Shown here piece after piece: positions 43,476-56,400 of a DNA stretch of 64,000 nucleotides. Position 1 is the first letter of the stretch; the number at the start of each line of letters is the position of its first letter. The notes beneath the pieces were generated by a model. The model did not search any database, had not been told where the DNA came from, and saw only the letters and a program-made list of their open reading frames with translations. Source of the DNA: Patiria miniata (lineage: Eukaryota; Echinodermata; Asteroidea; Valvatida; Asterinidae). The DNA lies in assembly GCF_015706575.1 (NCBI RefSeq), contig NW_024037073.1, positions 25,898,622-25,962,621 on the forward strand, in the 5' to 3' direction. The position numbers were made by a program, and so were the translations under genes.

Positions 43476-46400
43476 GTGTGAAATGGTGGTAGTCGAGTAG
43501 TGTGGACTGCTGACTCTGAATCGGAAGGTTGCAGGTTCAAATCCCACAGCGTATTTTTAAGTTACAAAATTTTATTAATTTTGAGTCAACTTAAACTTCA
43601 TACTTAATTTCGAAACTAGTGTACAGTGTGAAATGGTGGTAGTTGAGTGGTGTGGACTGCTGACTCTGAATTGAAGGTTGCAGGTTCAAATCCCACAGCG
43701 TATTTTTAGGTTACGAAATTTTATTAATTTTGAGGTTAACTTAAACTTTATAGTTAATTTCGAAACTAGTGTATGGTGTGAAATGGTGGTAGTCGAGTAG
43801 TGTGGACTGCTGACTCTGAATAGGAAGGTTGCAGGTTCAAATCCCACAGCGTATTTTTAAGTTACAAAATTTTATTAATTTTGAGTCAACTTAAATTTTA
43901 TAGTAATTTCGAAACTAGTGTACAGTGTGAAATGGTGGTAGTTGAGTAGTGTGGACTGCTGACTCTGAATCGGAAGGTTGCAGGTTCAAATCCCACAGCG
44001 TATTTTTAGTTACAAAATTTTATTAATTTTGAGTCAACTTAAACTTCATAGTTAATTTCGAAACTAGTGTACAGTGTGAAATGGTGGTAGTTGAGTGGTG
44101 TGGACTGCTGACTCTGAATTGGAAGGTTGCAGGTTCAAATCCCACAGCGTATTTTAGGTTACGAAATTTTATTAATTTTGAGGTAACTTAAACTTATAGT
44201 TAATTTCGAAACTAGTGTAAGGTGTGAAATGGTGGTAGTTGAGTGGTGTGGACTGCTGACTCTGAATTGGAAGGTTGCAGGTTCAAATCCCACAGCGTAT
44301 TTTTAGGTTACGAAATTTTATTAATTTGAGGTCAACCTAAACTTTATAGTTAATTCGAAACTAGTGTAGGTGTGAAATGGTGTAGTAGTTGAGTGGTGTG
44401 GACTGCTGACTCTGAATTGGAAGGTTGCAGGTTCAAATCCCACAGCGTATTTTTAGGTTACGAAATTTTATTAATTTTGAGGTCAACCTAAACTTTATAG
44501 TTAATTTCGAAACTAGTGTAAGTGTGAAATGGTGGTAGTTGAGTAGTGTGGACTGCTGACTCTGAATTGGAAGGTTGTAGGTTCAAATCACACAGCGATT
44601 TTTAGTTACAAAATTTTAGTAAATTTGAGTCAACTTAAACTTCATAGTTAATTTCGAAACTAGTGTACAGTGTGAAATGGTGGTAGTTGAGTGGTGTGGA
44701 CTGCTGACTCTGAATTGGAAGGTTGCAGGTTCAAATCCCACAGCGTATTTTTAGGTTACGAAATTTTATTAATTTTGAGGTTAACTTCAACTTTATAGTT
44801 AATTTCGAAACTAGTGTATGGTGTGAAATGGTGGTAGTTGAGTGGTGTGGACTGCTGACTCTGAAGCGGAAGGTTGCAGGTTCAAATCCCACAGCGTATT
44901 TTTAAGTTACAAAATTTATTAATTTGAGTCAACTTAAACTTCATAGTTAATTCGAAACTAGTGTACAGTGTGAAACGTGGTAGTTGAGTGGTGTGGACTG
45001 ATGACTCTGAATTGGAAGGTTGCAGGTTCAAATCCCACAGCGTATTTTTAAGTTACAAACTTTATTAATTTTGAGTCAACTTAAACTTCATACTTAATTT
45101 CGAAACTAGTTACAGTGTGAAATGGTGGTAGTTGAGTGGTGTGGACTGCTGACTCTGAATCGGAAGGTTGCAGGTTCAAATCCCACAGCGTATTTTTAAG
45201 TTACAAAATTCTATTAATTTTGAGGTTAACTAAAACTTTATAGTTAATTTCGAAACAAGTGTACGGTGTGAAATGGTGGTAGTTGAGTAGTGTGGACTGC
45301 TGACTCTGAATCGGAAGGTTGCAGGTTCAAATCCCACAGCGTATTTTTAAATTACAAAATTTTATTAATTTTGAGGTTTACTAAAACTTTATAGTTAATT
45401 TCGAAACTAGGTACAGTGTGAAATGGTGGTAGTCGAGTAGTGTGGACTGCTGACTCTGAATCGGAAGGTTGCAGGTTCAAATCCCACAGCGTATTTTTAA
45501 GTTACAAAATTTTATTAATTTTGAAGTCAACTTAAATTTTATAGTTAATTCGAAACTAGTGTACAGTGTGAAATGGTGGTAGTCGAGAGGTGTGGACTGC
45601 TGACTCTGAATCGGAAGGTTGCAGGTTCAAATCCAACAGCGTATTTTTAGGTTACGAAATGTTATTAATTTTGAGGTCAACTTAAACTTTATAGTTAATT
45701 TCGAAACTAGTGTATGGTGTGAAATGGTGGTAGTCGAGTAGTGTGGACTGATGACTCTGAATCGGAAGGTTGCAGGTTCAAATCCCACAGCGTATTTTTA
45801 AGTTACAAAATTTTATTAATTTTGAGTCAACTTAAACTTCATAGTTAATTTCGAAACTAGTGTACAGTGTGAAATGGTGGTAGTTGAGTGGTGTGGACTG
45901 CTGACTCTGAATCGGAAGGTTGCAGGTTCAAATCCCACAGCGTATTTTTAAGTTACAAACTTTATTAATTTTGAGTCAACTTAAACTTCATACTTAATTT
46001 CGAAACTAGTTTACAGTGTGAAATGGTGGTAGTGAGTAGTGTGGACTGCTGACTCTGAATCGGAAGGTTGCAGGTTCAAATCCCACAGCGTATTTTTAAG
46101 TTACAAAATTTCATTAATTTTGAAGTCAACTTAAATTTATAGTTAATTCGAAACTAGTGTATGGTGTGAAATGGTGGTAGTCGAGAGTGTGGACTGTTAA
46201 CTCTGAATCGGAAGGTTGCAGGTTCAAATCCCACAGCGTTTTTTTAAGTTACAAAATTCTATTAATTTTGAGTCAACTTAAACTTCATACTTAATTTCGA
46301 AACTAGTGTACAGTGTGTAAATGGTGGTAGTTGAGTGGTGTGGACTGCTGACTCTGAATCGGAAGGTGCAGGTTCAAATCCCACAGCGTATTTTTAGGTT

Positions 46401-46993
46401 ACGAAATTTTATTAATTTGAGTTTAACTTAAACTTCATAGTTAATTTCGAAATAGTGTATGGTGTAAAATGTTGGTAGTCGAGAGGTGTGGACTGCTGAC
46501 TCTGAATCGGAAGGTTGCAGGTTCAAATCCCACAGCATATGTTTAAGTTACAAAATTTTATTAATTTTGAGGTTAACTAAAACTTTATAGTTAATTTCGA
46601 AACTATCGTACGGTGTGAAATGGTGGTAGTCGAGTGTGTGGACTGCTGACTCTGAATCGGAAGGTTGCAGGTTCAAATCCCACAGCGTATCTTTAAGTTA
46701 CAAAATTTTATTAATTTTGAGTCAACTTAAACTTCATAGTTATTTCGAAACTAGTGTATGGTGTGAAATGGTGGTAGTCGAGTAGTGTGGATTGCTGACT
46801 CTGAATGGAAGGTTGCAGGTTCAAATCCCACAGAGTATTTTTAAGTTACAAAAATTTATTAATTTTGAGGTTAACTAAAACTTTATAGTTAATTTCGAAA
46901 CTAGTGTACGGTGTGAAATGGTGGTAGTCGAGTAGTGTGACTGCTGACTCTGAATTGGAAGGTTGCAGGTTCAAATCTCACAGCGTATTTTTT
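43476..46993 (+). repeat. Tandem satellite of ~24 tRNA-like units (~150 bp), plus orientation
   Basis: Same subfamily as 21009-21981: A box TAGTCGAGTGG or TAGTTGAGTGG, anticodon-like loop CTCTGAA, B box GGTTCAAATCC at 44 nt, then T5. Units are very uniform, with scattered 1-base deletions in T, G or A runs. The array begins at the gap and ends at 46993, where the duplicated segment starts. The left edge is unknown because of the gap. Confidence 0.9.
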
Positions 46994-47789
46994 TGATCAG
47001 AAAAAAAGGGCACTTTGCAAAAAAGGACACTCTTTACAACAAAATGAGGAAGGGGGTAAGCACTTGGAAAAAGGGCATTTGAATGGAAAAGGGCAGTCTT
47101 CACACAAATATTGGGGGTAAAATACACCCCCCCCCCCCTTGCTACGCTGATGGACACTACATGTATATATTATGCTTGTTAGTTTGTACCCACATTGGGG
47201 AGTTGTACGTTCTTAATAAGCCGAGTGTGCAATTTGTTTGCACTGTTGGGAATGAGTCCCACAGAGTTGGTAGGCTGCGGGCGTCCTCGTCTCCTCGTCA
47301 CCGTCAATAAAACACAGACCAGGTTATTTGCCATAACCTGTAAGTACTATTATTGCTTTGCAGATTCCAAAGTAACATTTCAAAGTGCAAATTGATATGG
47401 TATAACTGTTGTAAAACATTGTAAATGTGCCTTGGCAATAACTAGTTGTTTGGGTTTTTGTGTATAAAATGTACCTTGCATTTTATGGTATGTTAAATGA
47501 TATTGAGCTGCAATGGACGATGCATGTAATAATCTTTTGTAGGAGATGCATTACTGGTGACAATTTGTACTTAATTTTAAACCAGGGTTTTTGGGTGTAA
47601 CGTCTGGTGTGACAAACTCCGCAGTGAGACAGACATCCTCGGCCGACCGAAGTTAAGTCCACCATTGACCAGTCGGATTGCCAGACAGGTCACGCATGCT
47701 ATTCATTGTGTAGAATAGTCACTTCAGGTTCTGGCACTCACGCCGTATATCCAACCCTTATTCGTCTTCCATTGCTTATGGTATTTACT

Positions 47790-48310
47790 TACATAGTTTG
47801 GCTTAGTTTGCGTAATGTCGACAGAGGCAGACCACTCCACGAATCCTGATCCGTCGGCGTTTATGTTCGACAAATGTAAAGATTACTTTGACAAGAAGTT
47901 TAACGCTATCTCTGCACCGAAAGAGGACTCCACCTCCATTCGGGAACTCAAGAATAAACTGGACTCCAAAGAGTTAACAAAACCAGGCAACGTGGCCCGA
48001 TTTGAGTTTTGTGGGAAACTTCAAATTGCCCTTGGCGACATCAAGACGGCAATTATCGTTAAAGGCGATACAGACCAAGCCAGCTGCTGGCAGAACACAA
48101 GAACAAGATTAAGATCGCCAACTTGAGCAAGGCAGGGTGGATGACCGTCTCGTATATGGACAAACAAAAAGGAACAGGCAACTTGTCTCCAGATCAACAG
48201 AAAATCATATAACAGCGGAGAAAGAAGTTTTTAAGGACACTGAAGCCCGAAAAAGAAGAAAGCGAGACTACCAGCATGCCCAGTCGGTTAAGATGCTGCT
48301 GATCGTCGCC
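47790..48310 (+). mobile_element. DIRS-like retroelement fossil (ORF1/gag-like region), copy B
   Basis: Counterpart of the fossil at 22980-23500, at the same place in the duplicated segment. Broken; only the 5' part of the element is recognised. Confidence 0.45.
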
Positions 48311-49879
48311 TTTTTTGAGGTACATGTATTGACCCTATTATCTCTCCCCTTGCATACTTTGTTATTTCAGCCTGCATGCCTGTGTGCAGGCCAGCCCCCA
48401 TCATGTATAATAATAAAATTCTGAATATGAACAAATTGTGTCCTCCTTTTCCTTTATAACGTTCTGTAAAACCTAACTGTTTTTCATGCGTATGAGCGAA
48501 GCGAAGTAGCATGAAAATGTGTTCGTATGTTACTTACAAGCTTGATGCTTGAGTGATCATGATAAAGAATAGGTTAAATTGAATAGAATGTCATTGAGTA
48601 AAATTAAAGGGAAAATACAACATTTGCAAACATCGAAAAACAAAACTACCAAGTTTTTACGAATACACAACAGGATGTTGGTAAATGACAGTTTAAAGCA
48701 TCCTGTAAAATTATGGCACCTGTGTGTGAAGTCACTTTCAAGAAAATGGTAATTTTGTATACATTTCCAACGGTGGTCGGCTGACCACCGTTGGAAAAAC
48801 TAACTGTTTTTCAACTACTGCTCAAAATGTACAAATTTTTTTTCAGTCCAAATTTTGTTTGCTATTGGTTGCATGTTCTGAATAGGTGCAGGCCAGCTAG
48901 ACTGGTTCCCTAATCGTACAATTTCCGGCATCTATAAATTAATCCATTTAATCTTCAGTGGAGTCAGGGAACCAGAATACTCTACATTTTTGTTTTTCTT
49001 AGTTTTTCCAGCAATTTCCAACACAAAACTTCAGACATGTCAGTGTAACAATAATTTGATATATTATATAACCCCTCAAGTAGTTCATTTCTGAAAATTA
49101 ATGCAAATGCCAATGATGTACATGTACATGTACATTCCCTTGAGTGATCATGATAAAGAATAGGTTAAATTTGAATAGAATGTCATTGAGGACGTAATCG
49201 AGTAAATTAAGGGCGTGTGTGGCTGTAGTATGGCCATTCTAGCCTGTGTTCACCACGTGCTAGGTCAGTAATTTTCATAATGACCACAATACATCGTATA
49301 TCTTAATTTAAAAGAAGAGGAGAAACTCGGAGTATGTAAGTATTAAAGTTAATGTATAAGGGATCGGCCACAAGGTTTTCCAGAGTTTTTACCTCATAGA
49401 GTTTTACCTCTGGTGTTTCACTCTGGGCACTTGACAAGTAATAGAATGAAATCATAGATCTATACAAATTCAGTATTAATTAAAATTTTAATTTACAGCA
49501 AACATAAATGAAAGCAGTGGCGGTTCTACCGGGGGGGGGGGCAAAAATTTGGCTAGCCCCCCCCCCCCAAATTCCATACAAAAAAAAAAAAGCACTAGCA
49601 AAGTGTAAGAATTTGATGTACAGGGGAACGGTCTCCCCCTAAATGAGAAGGGTGCATTTGTACACTTTTAGTTAATAGGCCTACAACATGTATAGTGTGC
49701 CTGATTGTAGGATTTTATCAGCGCTCCCCATAGAAAATATGGCACGAGCACCAGCCCCCCCCCCCCCCCCCCATCTTTCGAGACAATTATTTCTTCTTTC
49801 TTAATTATGAAAACATAATTCCTAGTTTCAGGGGCAAACATAAGTAACTCTACTGCCATGATTCTCCCACTTATGAAGT

Positions 49880-50165
49880 ATGCAGACTAATAAAACGCCG
49901 GGAGATGATGACTTGCCCAAAGAATTCTACGTTCAATTTTGGGATCTTTATGCTCAGACTAGATCTTCTGAAAGTGTATCATAGATCTTTTGACGATAAC
50001 ATCTCGCCAACTTTCAAACACAGAAGTATGATAACTTTGCTTGAAAAAGCTGGAGATCAGCTGAATCCTCAGAAAAAAAGACTAATTTGGTTACTCAACG
50101 TAGATTACAAGATTGTCTCTAAAGCTATTTACCTTCGTCTGGGCAAAGTTATCCCTTTTGTTTAA
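49880..50165 (+). mobile_element. LINE reverse transcriptase fragment (L1/Tx1-like), copy B
   Basis: Same fragment as 25093-25371: the LPKEFYVQFWDL block, then TLLEKAGD and LLNVDYKIVSKAIYLRLGK. One T fewer in the T-run after GGGATC than copy A. No catalytic motif. Confidence 0.75.
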
Positions 50166-53100
50166 TATTAATCCTTTCCAGACCTGCAGGATCAAAAGGC
50201 AGAAGTATTCACAATAACGCCAGATTTGGTCGACTATATGAGCTCCATGCGCTACCAAAAGAGGGCGCCCTTTTACCTAGCAACGACGTCCCATGGGCGG
50301 TACATTTCGCTGGTTGACGCGCACCGTTCCTTGTGTGTGACACGCGTACACCAGGGGATTGTTTTCATGTACACGCAGTGGCCGCGCACCCCCAACTGTA
50401 CTTCCTTTGCCGGTGAGGGGGTACTTGTGAACGGAGCGGATAAGTTCAAAGGGTATTAATTCCTTGGTCATTTCATATCAATTTGTTAGCGCTCCTTTTC
50501 AAGCGCCCACACAGTCCCTGATTTTCCGCTATGGGAGTTGCCATCAAAAACTGTGCCTCGATGTCTCTTTTTGTACACCATTGAAAAACGGAACAACGCT
50601 TTCACTTCTTAAAAGAATACAAGACAGACAATAATATTCTACATGTACATCATACTGATAAGAAATATTGAATTTATATTAACAGGAAAGCCTGTACTTT
50701 TCAGGATTGATATTGTTGTTTTAGCAGAATTTAACACGATTATGTGTAAATCATAGTTTTCAGTAAAACCTGCACCATTTCAACTCGCCGTAAATACAAA
50801 CAGCGCCACCGTATGGCCTTCTTAAAAAAAGCATTGTTAGGGAAGGTTCTGGTCTAACTAATTATGTATTCTGATTAGACCTTGTTAAGACCTGTACTTT
50901 TAGGATTGAAGAAGATGATCGCCAATCATAACCCCACTCACATACGCCATGGGCATTGCATTTTGTGTGTGCGTGCGTGCTATTCGATAATCAGGTCCAA
51001 AGATATAGCACACAAAGTACGTTCACTTCCACACACACGCGTTGTCTTACATTTTGTTAAAATTGAGCAATGCGCAAAATCGAGTTGAATCAAATAAGAT
51101 AAATAGGAGTGCGGTTTCGGCCATAAACAAATTGATATGCCTTATCAATAAAAAACTTTGAAGGGTTATTTAGAATTTTCATTTTAAAGCTTTGGAACCT
51201 GTTTCGGCCCTGTTTTTATTCATTATATTAAGGGTTTTAATTAATGGTTTTATATCCGACCCCTTTCAATTTTCAAAGGTGCTAAGCAGGGGTGTACATT
51301 ATCCCCACTTTTGTTGAGAATTGAGATTTGAAGTTGTTGCTGATATTTTTAAACTGATAGTTACAGTAATGTCGTTTCATACTAGTGGGAAAAGCAATGA
51401 TGAAAAGTACCAAGCCTATTGCGTTCTACTTTAAGTTGCGCATAATCAGAAACTAAAACCAGTGATTTATTTCATTTCACAATTCTTCTTTTTGAATTGT
51501 TTGAATTAAGAGTTCATAACTTAGAAATATACCGCGTTTATTTTGCGATATACCTTTATTGTTTTCCACCTTCCTAGTGATTCGGAGCACTGCATAAGTT
51601 GACGTACATGTGTATAAAGTTTGACAACAGATCTTTTTATGACTTAATAATAATTGTAAATACTGCAAGTGGAAGAAGTTGACTTGCAAATTATATTGCA
51701 CATAATAATGTGTACATAGAACTGAACTTGTCCAATATTTGTTTTTGTATTCTGATCGTCTTGATCTTTTCAAGCTCCACTGATGTGCTACTCTCTGGCA
51801 TTCATGCAGAGTCAAAACAGATCAACCTAAAATCATCATATCATGCCTAGCTGTATCGACAGGCAATTATTAGAAGCTCACTACACCCCATCTGCAAGTT
51901 ATCCAGTTATTCAGGGTATCTACGTGACATGGTATCATCACCCTGTTCCTCATTGGTGTTTGTCAGCAAAATACATTGTAAACTTCACCAAGACCTCATG
52001 GGCTGCAACTACAATATAGTGTCCCTGCTTAAGAGGGCTACACACGTAGTTCTCATGTTGCTATACAAGAAAGTAATTATTTCAAAGGATTAGGCCTACA
52101 TTTTCAGGTTCTGCAAAACAAAAATACTGGCAGTGCAGAGCAAAAATAAGCATTCTGCACACAATACAAAATTGGTGAAAACTTATCAAAATAACACAGC
52201 ATTGTTGGCATAATGATGCAGCGTCCCCTTTTGTTTCCTGTGGGGATACATGTGTTGGCCCTGTCACGATTAATTCCAGAATAAGAATTATCTTTGCCTG
52301 CGTTACAGTTGTATAGCAGGCAAATGTGTCTAATCGGTTGAGGAATGAATTCTGGGAGGCGGAGTTACATAAGGGTAGAAAGGGTGTGTCAAATTTGCAT
52401 AGGAAAGAACGTGCGTTATAAATAGAACGTACGTAGAACGTACGAGGCGAAGGTGTGGTGGGATCATTCTAGCTTGCGACTTCAGTTCAGTTAAGGACAA
52501 ACTGAGGATGGATCAGCTTTAAAAATAGCTTTGTGTAAACGTGCGAAATGTTTTGTTTTGCTGGCAACCACAAGGTTTTCCAGAGTTTTTGCTCATTGAG
52601 TTTTATCTCTGGTTTTTAATCAGTGGGTTGAGTTTCTTCGGGAGTTTGTAACAGTGTTTAAAAAATTCAATTACATGGAATTTGTATAATTAGGCCTATT
52701 GTTTGTAATTAAACAATTAAAAATCCCAGCACCAACTGGTTGACTGCCCTTGGCAAGCCATACCCTATATGGTGATATATGTCGTATATTAATTTGGTGT
52801 TGTGTTCATAGGAAAGGATGTATCATTAGAATCGACTGGCAAAAGCAGTCTTGTCTGCTCAAAGAACAAGAGATATATGATTGTAGACATCATCAAAGCA
52901 AGTCTTACCCTGTCCAGATTTTGTATCAGAGGCTTTGTTGAAGTTAAGGAGAGCAAAGAAAATGCAAGAGGCAACGTGAAAGATATCATAAAGGGTTCAA
53001 CTGCACTTCCTCGGAATCTGAACATGAACCAGCCAAGAATATCTTGAAGGGTATCTGCTAATAGCTCAATGTAATTAGCTTTCATAATGGTCAAGTGGAC

Positions 53101-53694
53101 AAGATTTCTTTGGCCAAGAGTTTGCCATGGAATCGTTCATTATGAACAACAGAATATTCAATATATTTAAGACTATTTCAGTACCTGTTAGTACCTATTA
53201 CGCGAACGACCTTAAATATTGCAAGGGACAATATTCAACGGATGCGAAATGTGATTCAAAGGATTGAATGATGAAGACCTGATTTATGATTGGATAGTTT
53301 GTCATTGTGGGTATATGTACATGTACAGGTACACCAGTACTTTCTAAGAGCTCGGTAGGAAAAAAATCACAAGCTTAGTCAGCTTTTAGTGAACAAATGA
53401 CCTCCTGTTTATATTCAAAATATATTTAGCTCAAATAATTAGGAAATTTGGATGCCCCAAAAGACAAAATTGCAAATACCTAATGTTAATATTTACAGTG
53501 ACTTGACACAAAAGTTCATCTAGGAAAACAGCATCAGCTGACTAATTTTGTATCAAAGAAAATGACAGTATTTTATGCATTCCTTCCTGGTCATATTTTA
53601 AATAAATGTTAATTCCATCAGCACTTGTACTACATTGTGTATTTTGTAATCAATAAACAATTAATCAATAAATCCATGGAGTGCACAGGCTGTT

Positions 53695-53930
53695 TCAGGC
53701 GCTACAGTGATTAGGCATTGCAGTTTTGGACACTACAGTGATTATATATAGTGTCCAAAACTGCCATGCCTAATCACTATAGTGTCCAAAACTGCCATGC
53801 CTAATCATATAGTGTCCAAAACTGCCATGCCTAATATAGGCATGGCAGTTTTGGACACTACAGTAATAGGCATTGCAGTTTTGGACACTACAGTGATTAG
53901 GCATGGCAGTTTGGACACTTCAGTGCCTAT
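53695..53930. repeat. Seven ~31-bp units in alternating orientation (copy B)
   Basis: Orientation order + - - - + + +, against + - - + + + + in copy A. One middle unit therefore has the opposite orientation in the two copies. Confidence 0.85.
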
Positions 53931-53947
53931 GAAAGGGTTGGGTAATT

Positions 53948-54046
53948 AATTCTTTAAGTAATGAAGGCTAATCCTTCTTATGGATGTACATGTAAAGTTT
54001 ACATGTACATCCATAAGAAGGATTAGCCTTCATTACTTAAAGAATT
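53948..54046. repeat. Perfect palindrome, 49-bp arms (copy B)
   Basis: Counterpart of 29114-29214 with centre G at 53997. Both arms stay perfectly complementary. Immediately to the right copy B has extra bases (TTTAAGTAAACCCCATTCAC...) not found in copy A. Confidence 0.9.
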
Positions 54047-55690
54047 TTTAAGTAAACCCCATTCACACTTTTATCAATAAAATGCTAGACTATTGAAAAC
54101 TAACATTAACTTTAAAAGCCCTTGAACTCATTACTGTAATGAGTGAGGTACACGGTCAGAAAAAAATATGGCTTTACTTTGCCTTCAAATAAGGTACCGG
54201 TACATGTAAAGCTTTAATAAGCAACAGATGAAAAGCATTAGTTTAATGAAGAGTAAAAACAGTCAACAAGAGGCTCCTAAACCGAAGTGTAGGGTCATCG
54301 ACGCCTTCACCGACAGCTGGAGATACCCCCAGTGTCACCCTGATGTTGGGTTATTCCGAGGATTGGGCGCCTATTCCTTATTTCCACATACCACACAAAA
54401 ATGTTGTAGAAAATGGCATCATATTCATGGAAAGCACATTCACAGGCAACACAAACCACATTGGCATGATGAACTTTCATGTTCAATTTCATGAGTTTAT
54501 GTTTTCTGTGTTGTTTCTAGATGGTTTGTAGCCCACACATTTTAGGGGCCTTGGCTTTATGGTTGGGCTATACAACAAACCACCACCTCGGCTTGTGTTT
54601 CCCACTAAAACTGAAAGGAATATTTAGTTAAAAATATAAATTTTAAAAAATGGTTGTTATCAAAAATGAATCTTCAGGTACATGTAGGTTGGCAGGCACA
54701 AGTGAATTAAATTAATTAATGAACACAAATTAGTTAACATGTTTGAATGTAATCAGTAGCATAGCTTTTTGTGGCGGGGGGGGGGGGGTGTCTGAACTAT
54801 CTTAAAAGCTCTTAAAAAGATTGTTCTTTTATGACACCATTAAATGCTGCCAGGGGCCTTCCCCCCACCAATACCACCATCCAGCTAAATAAAGGCCACT
54901 GTACTTGTTATGCATCAAATTAGTTTTACAAAGGCATTTGGTCTGAACACCTTCATATATTTAAGCCAATATTTCACTTGGTTTTGCCCTCAACTGCCGT
55001 AATCAGTGAAGGGCAAATTCAACATTTAACCTCCTATGCAAACATTCTGTTTAAAGTTGTCCTTTCAGTCTAATTCTCACAAGTGACTGTTTTCAACAGT
55101 TAAGAGCTCCCAGCCCTTATAAAGCAGGATTGACTGGCTGTGACTGTTTATGTAACTTGATACAGCTATACTTTGACTGTAGATGATTGATAAGACAGCT
55201 GTGCCTACTTCCTGCCTGCTGTTGTCTGATGACTGAGTTTGACTAGTCACATGCTAGCTTGCTTGAAATATGATCTGACTGTTGGTGACTAGCTTAGGTA
55301 AAAAGCATGGCAGAGGAAGAGGATTATTTTTTACTGTCTGTGACCGTTGAAACAGCAGGAGGGTTAAAATTGAAATTGTGTCATTGTGAAAAACCTTACA
55401 TTAAAATTACACCAACCTGACGCAATTTCCATCAAAAGTCTCTACTACGTAAAGTATCAATTAAAAAGAATTCATCACAATGAAAAGTGACCACAAAAAT
55501 ATACAATTGCTAAAATTATAACAGCTTTTAAATGCTTTGTTTCATAAAGTATAAAAAGCAATACATTTAAATGTTGCTGGATCAAATATTAAACTGTCAC
55601 TTTCAAGAATCTAATTTTTCGTTCTAATAAAACAACGGATGAATTATGCATATCATGTGATACTTCAGTCTCAAACGACAGTATGGATTA

Positions 55691-56400
55691 CGCCTTCACC
55701 GACAGCCAGATACTGATACCCCACTGTCACCCTGATGTTGGGTTATTCCAAGGATCAGGCACCTCCTCTTTTTAACTCTCTATGCTGATTACAAGCATCT
55801 CGCTTTTATGCCAAGTGCCACTGCATTGTTTAAGGGTCTCGATCCAGCCGAGTCTCTGTACTGCTGAAGAGTTCATCAGAAAATATCATTATCAGAGCTG
55901 AATCCTTGATCATCTATGCCAAGTCCTGCTGCAAAGTTTCAGGTTCGGCGGATTTCTGCAGAGTGACCCAGACCCACAGCTCAAATGAACCTAGGACATG
56001 CACAAAGCTGCTGTATCAGATGTCCCGCTGCAATACTTGAGGATAATGAGCCAAAAACTGCCTTCACCGACAGCCAGATACTGATACCCCACTGTCACCC
56101 TGATGTTGGGCTATTCCAAGGATCAGGCACCTCCTCTTTTAAACTCTCTGCTAATTACAAGCATCTCGCCTTTATGCCAAGTGCCACTGCATTGCTTAAG
56201 GGTCTCGATCTAGCTGAGTCTCTGTAATGCTGAAGAGCTCATCAGAAAATATCACTATCACAGCTGAATCTTGATCATCTATGCCAAGTCCTGCTGCAAA
56301 GTTTCAGGTTCAGCGGATTTATGCAGGGTGACCCACAGCTCAAACTAACCCAGGACATACACAAAGCTGCTGTATCAGATGTCCCGCTGCAATACTTGAG
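55691..56400. repeat. Tandem ~368-bp duplication (copy B)
   Basis: Counterpart of 30923-31615. Units start at about 55691 and 56059. Here the second unit keeps a stretch (TGATCATCTATGCCAAGTCC) that is missing from the second unit of copy A. Confidence 0.75.

Noticed and set aside
42965-43547. 191-codon frames across the gap
   Set aside because: Almost the whole frame is N; nothing is encoded that can be read.
14281-46993. Functional tRNA gene cluster
   Set aside because: Boxes A and B and spacing fit, but acceptor stems and T stems do not pair in the consensus units, so they are tRNA-derived sequences at most.
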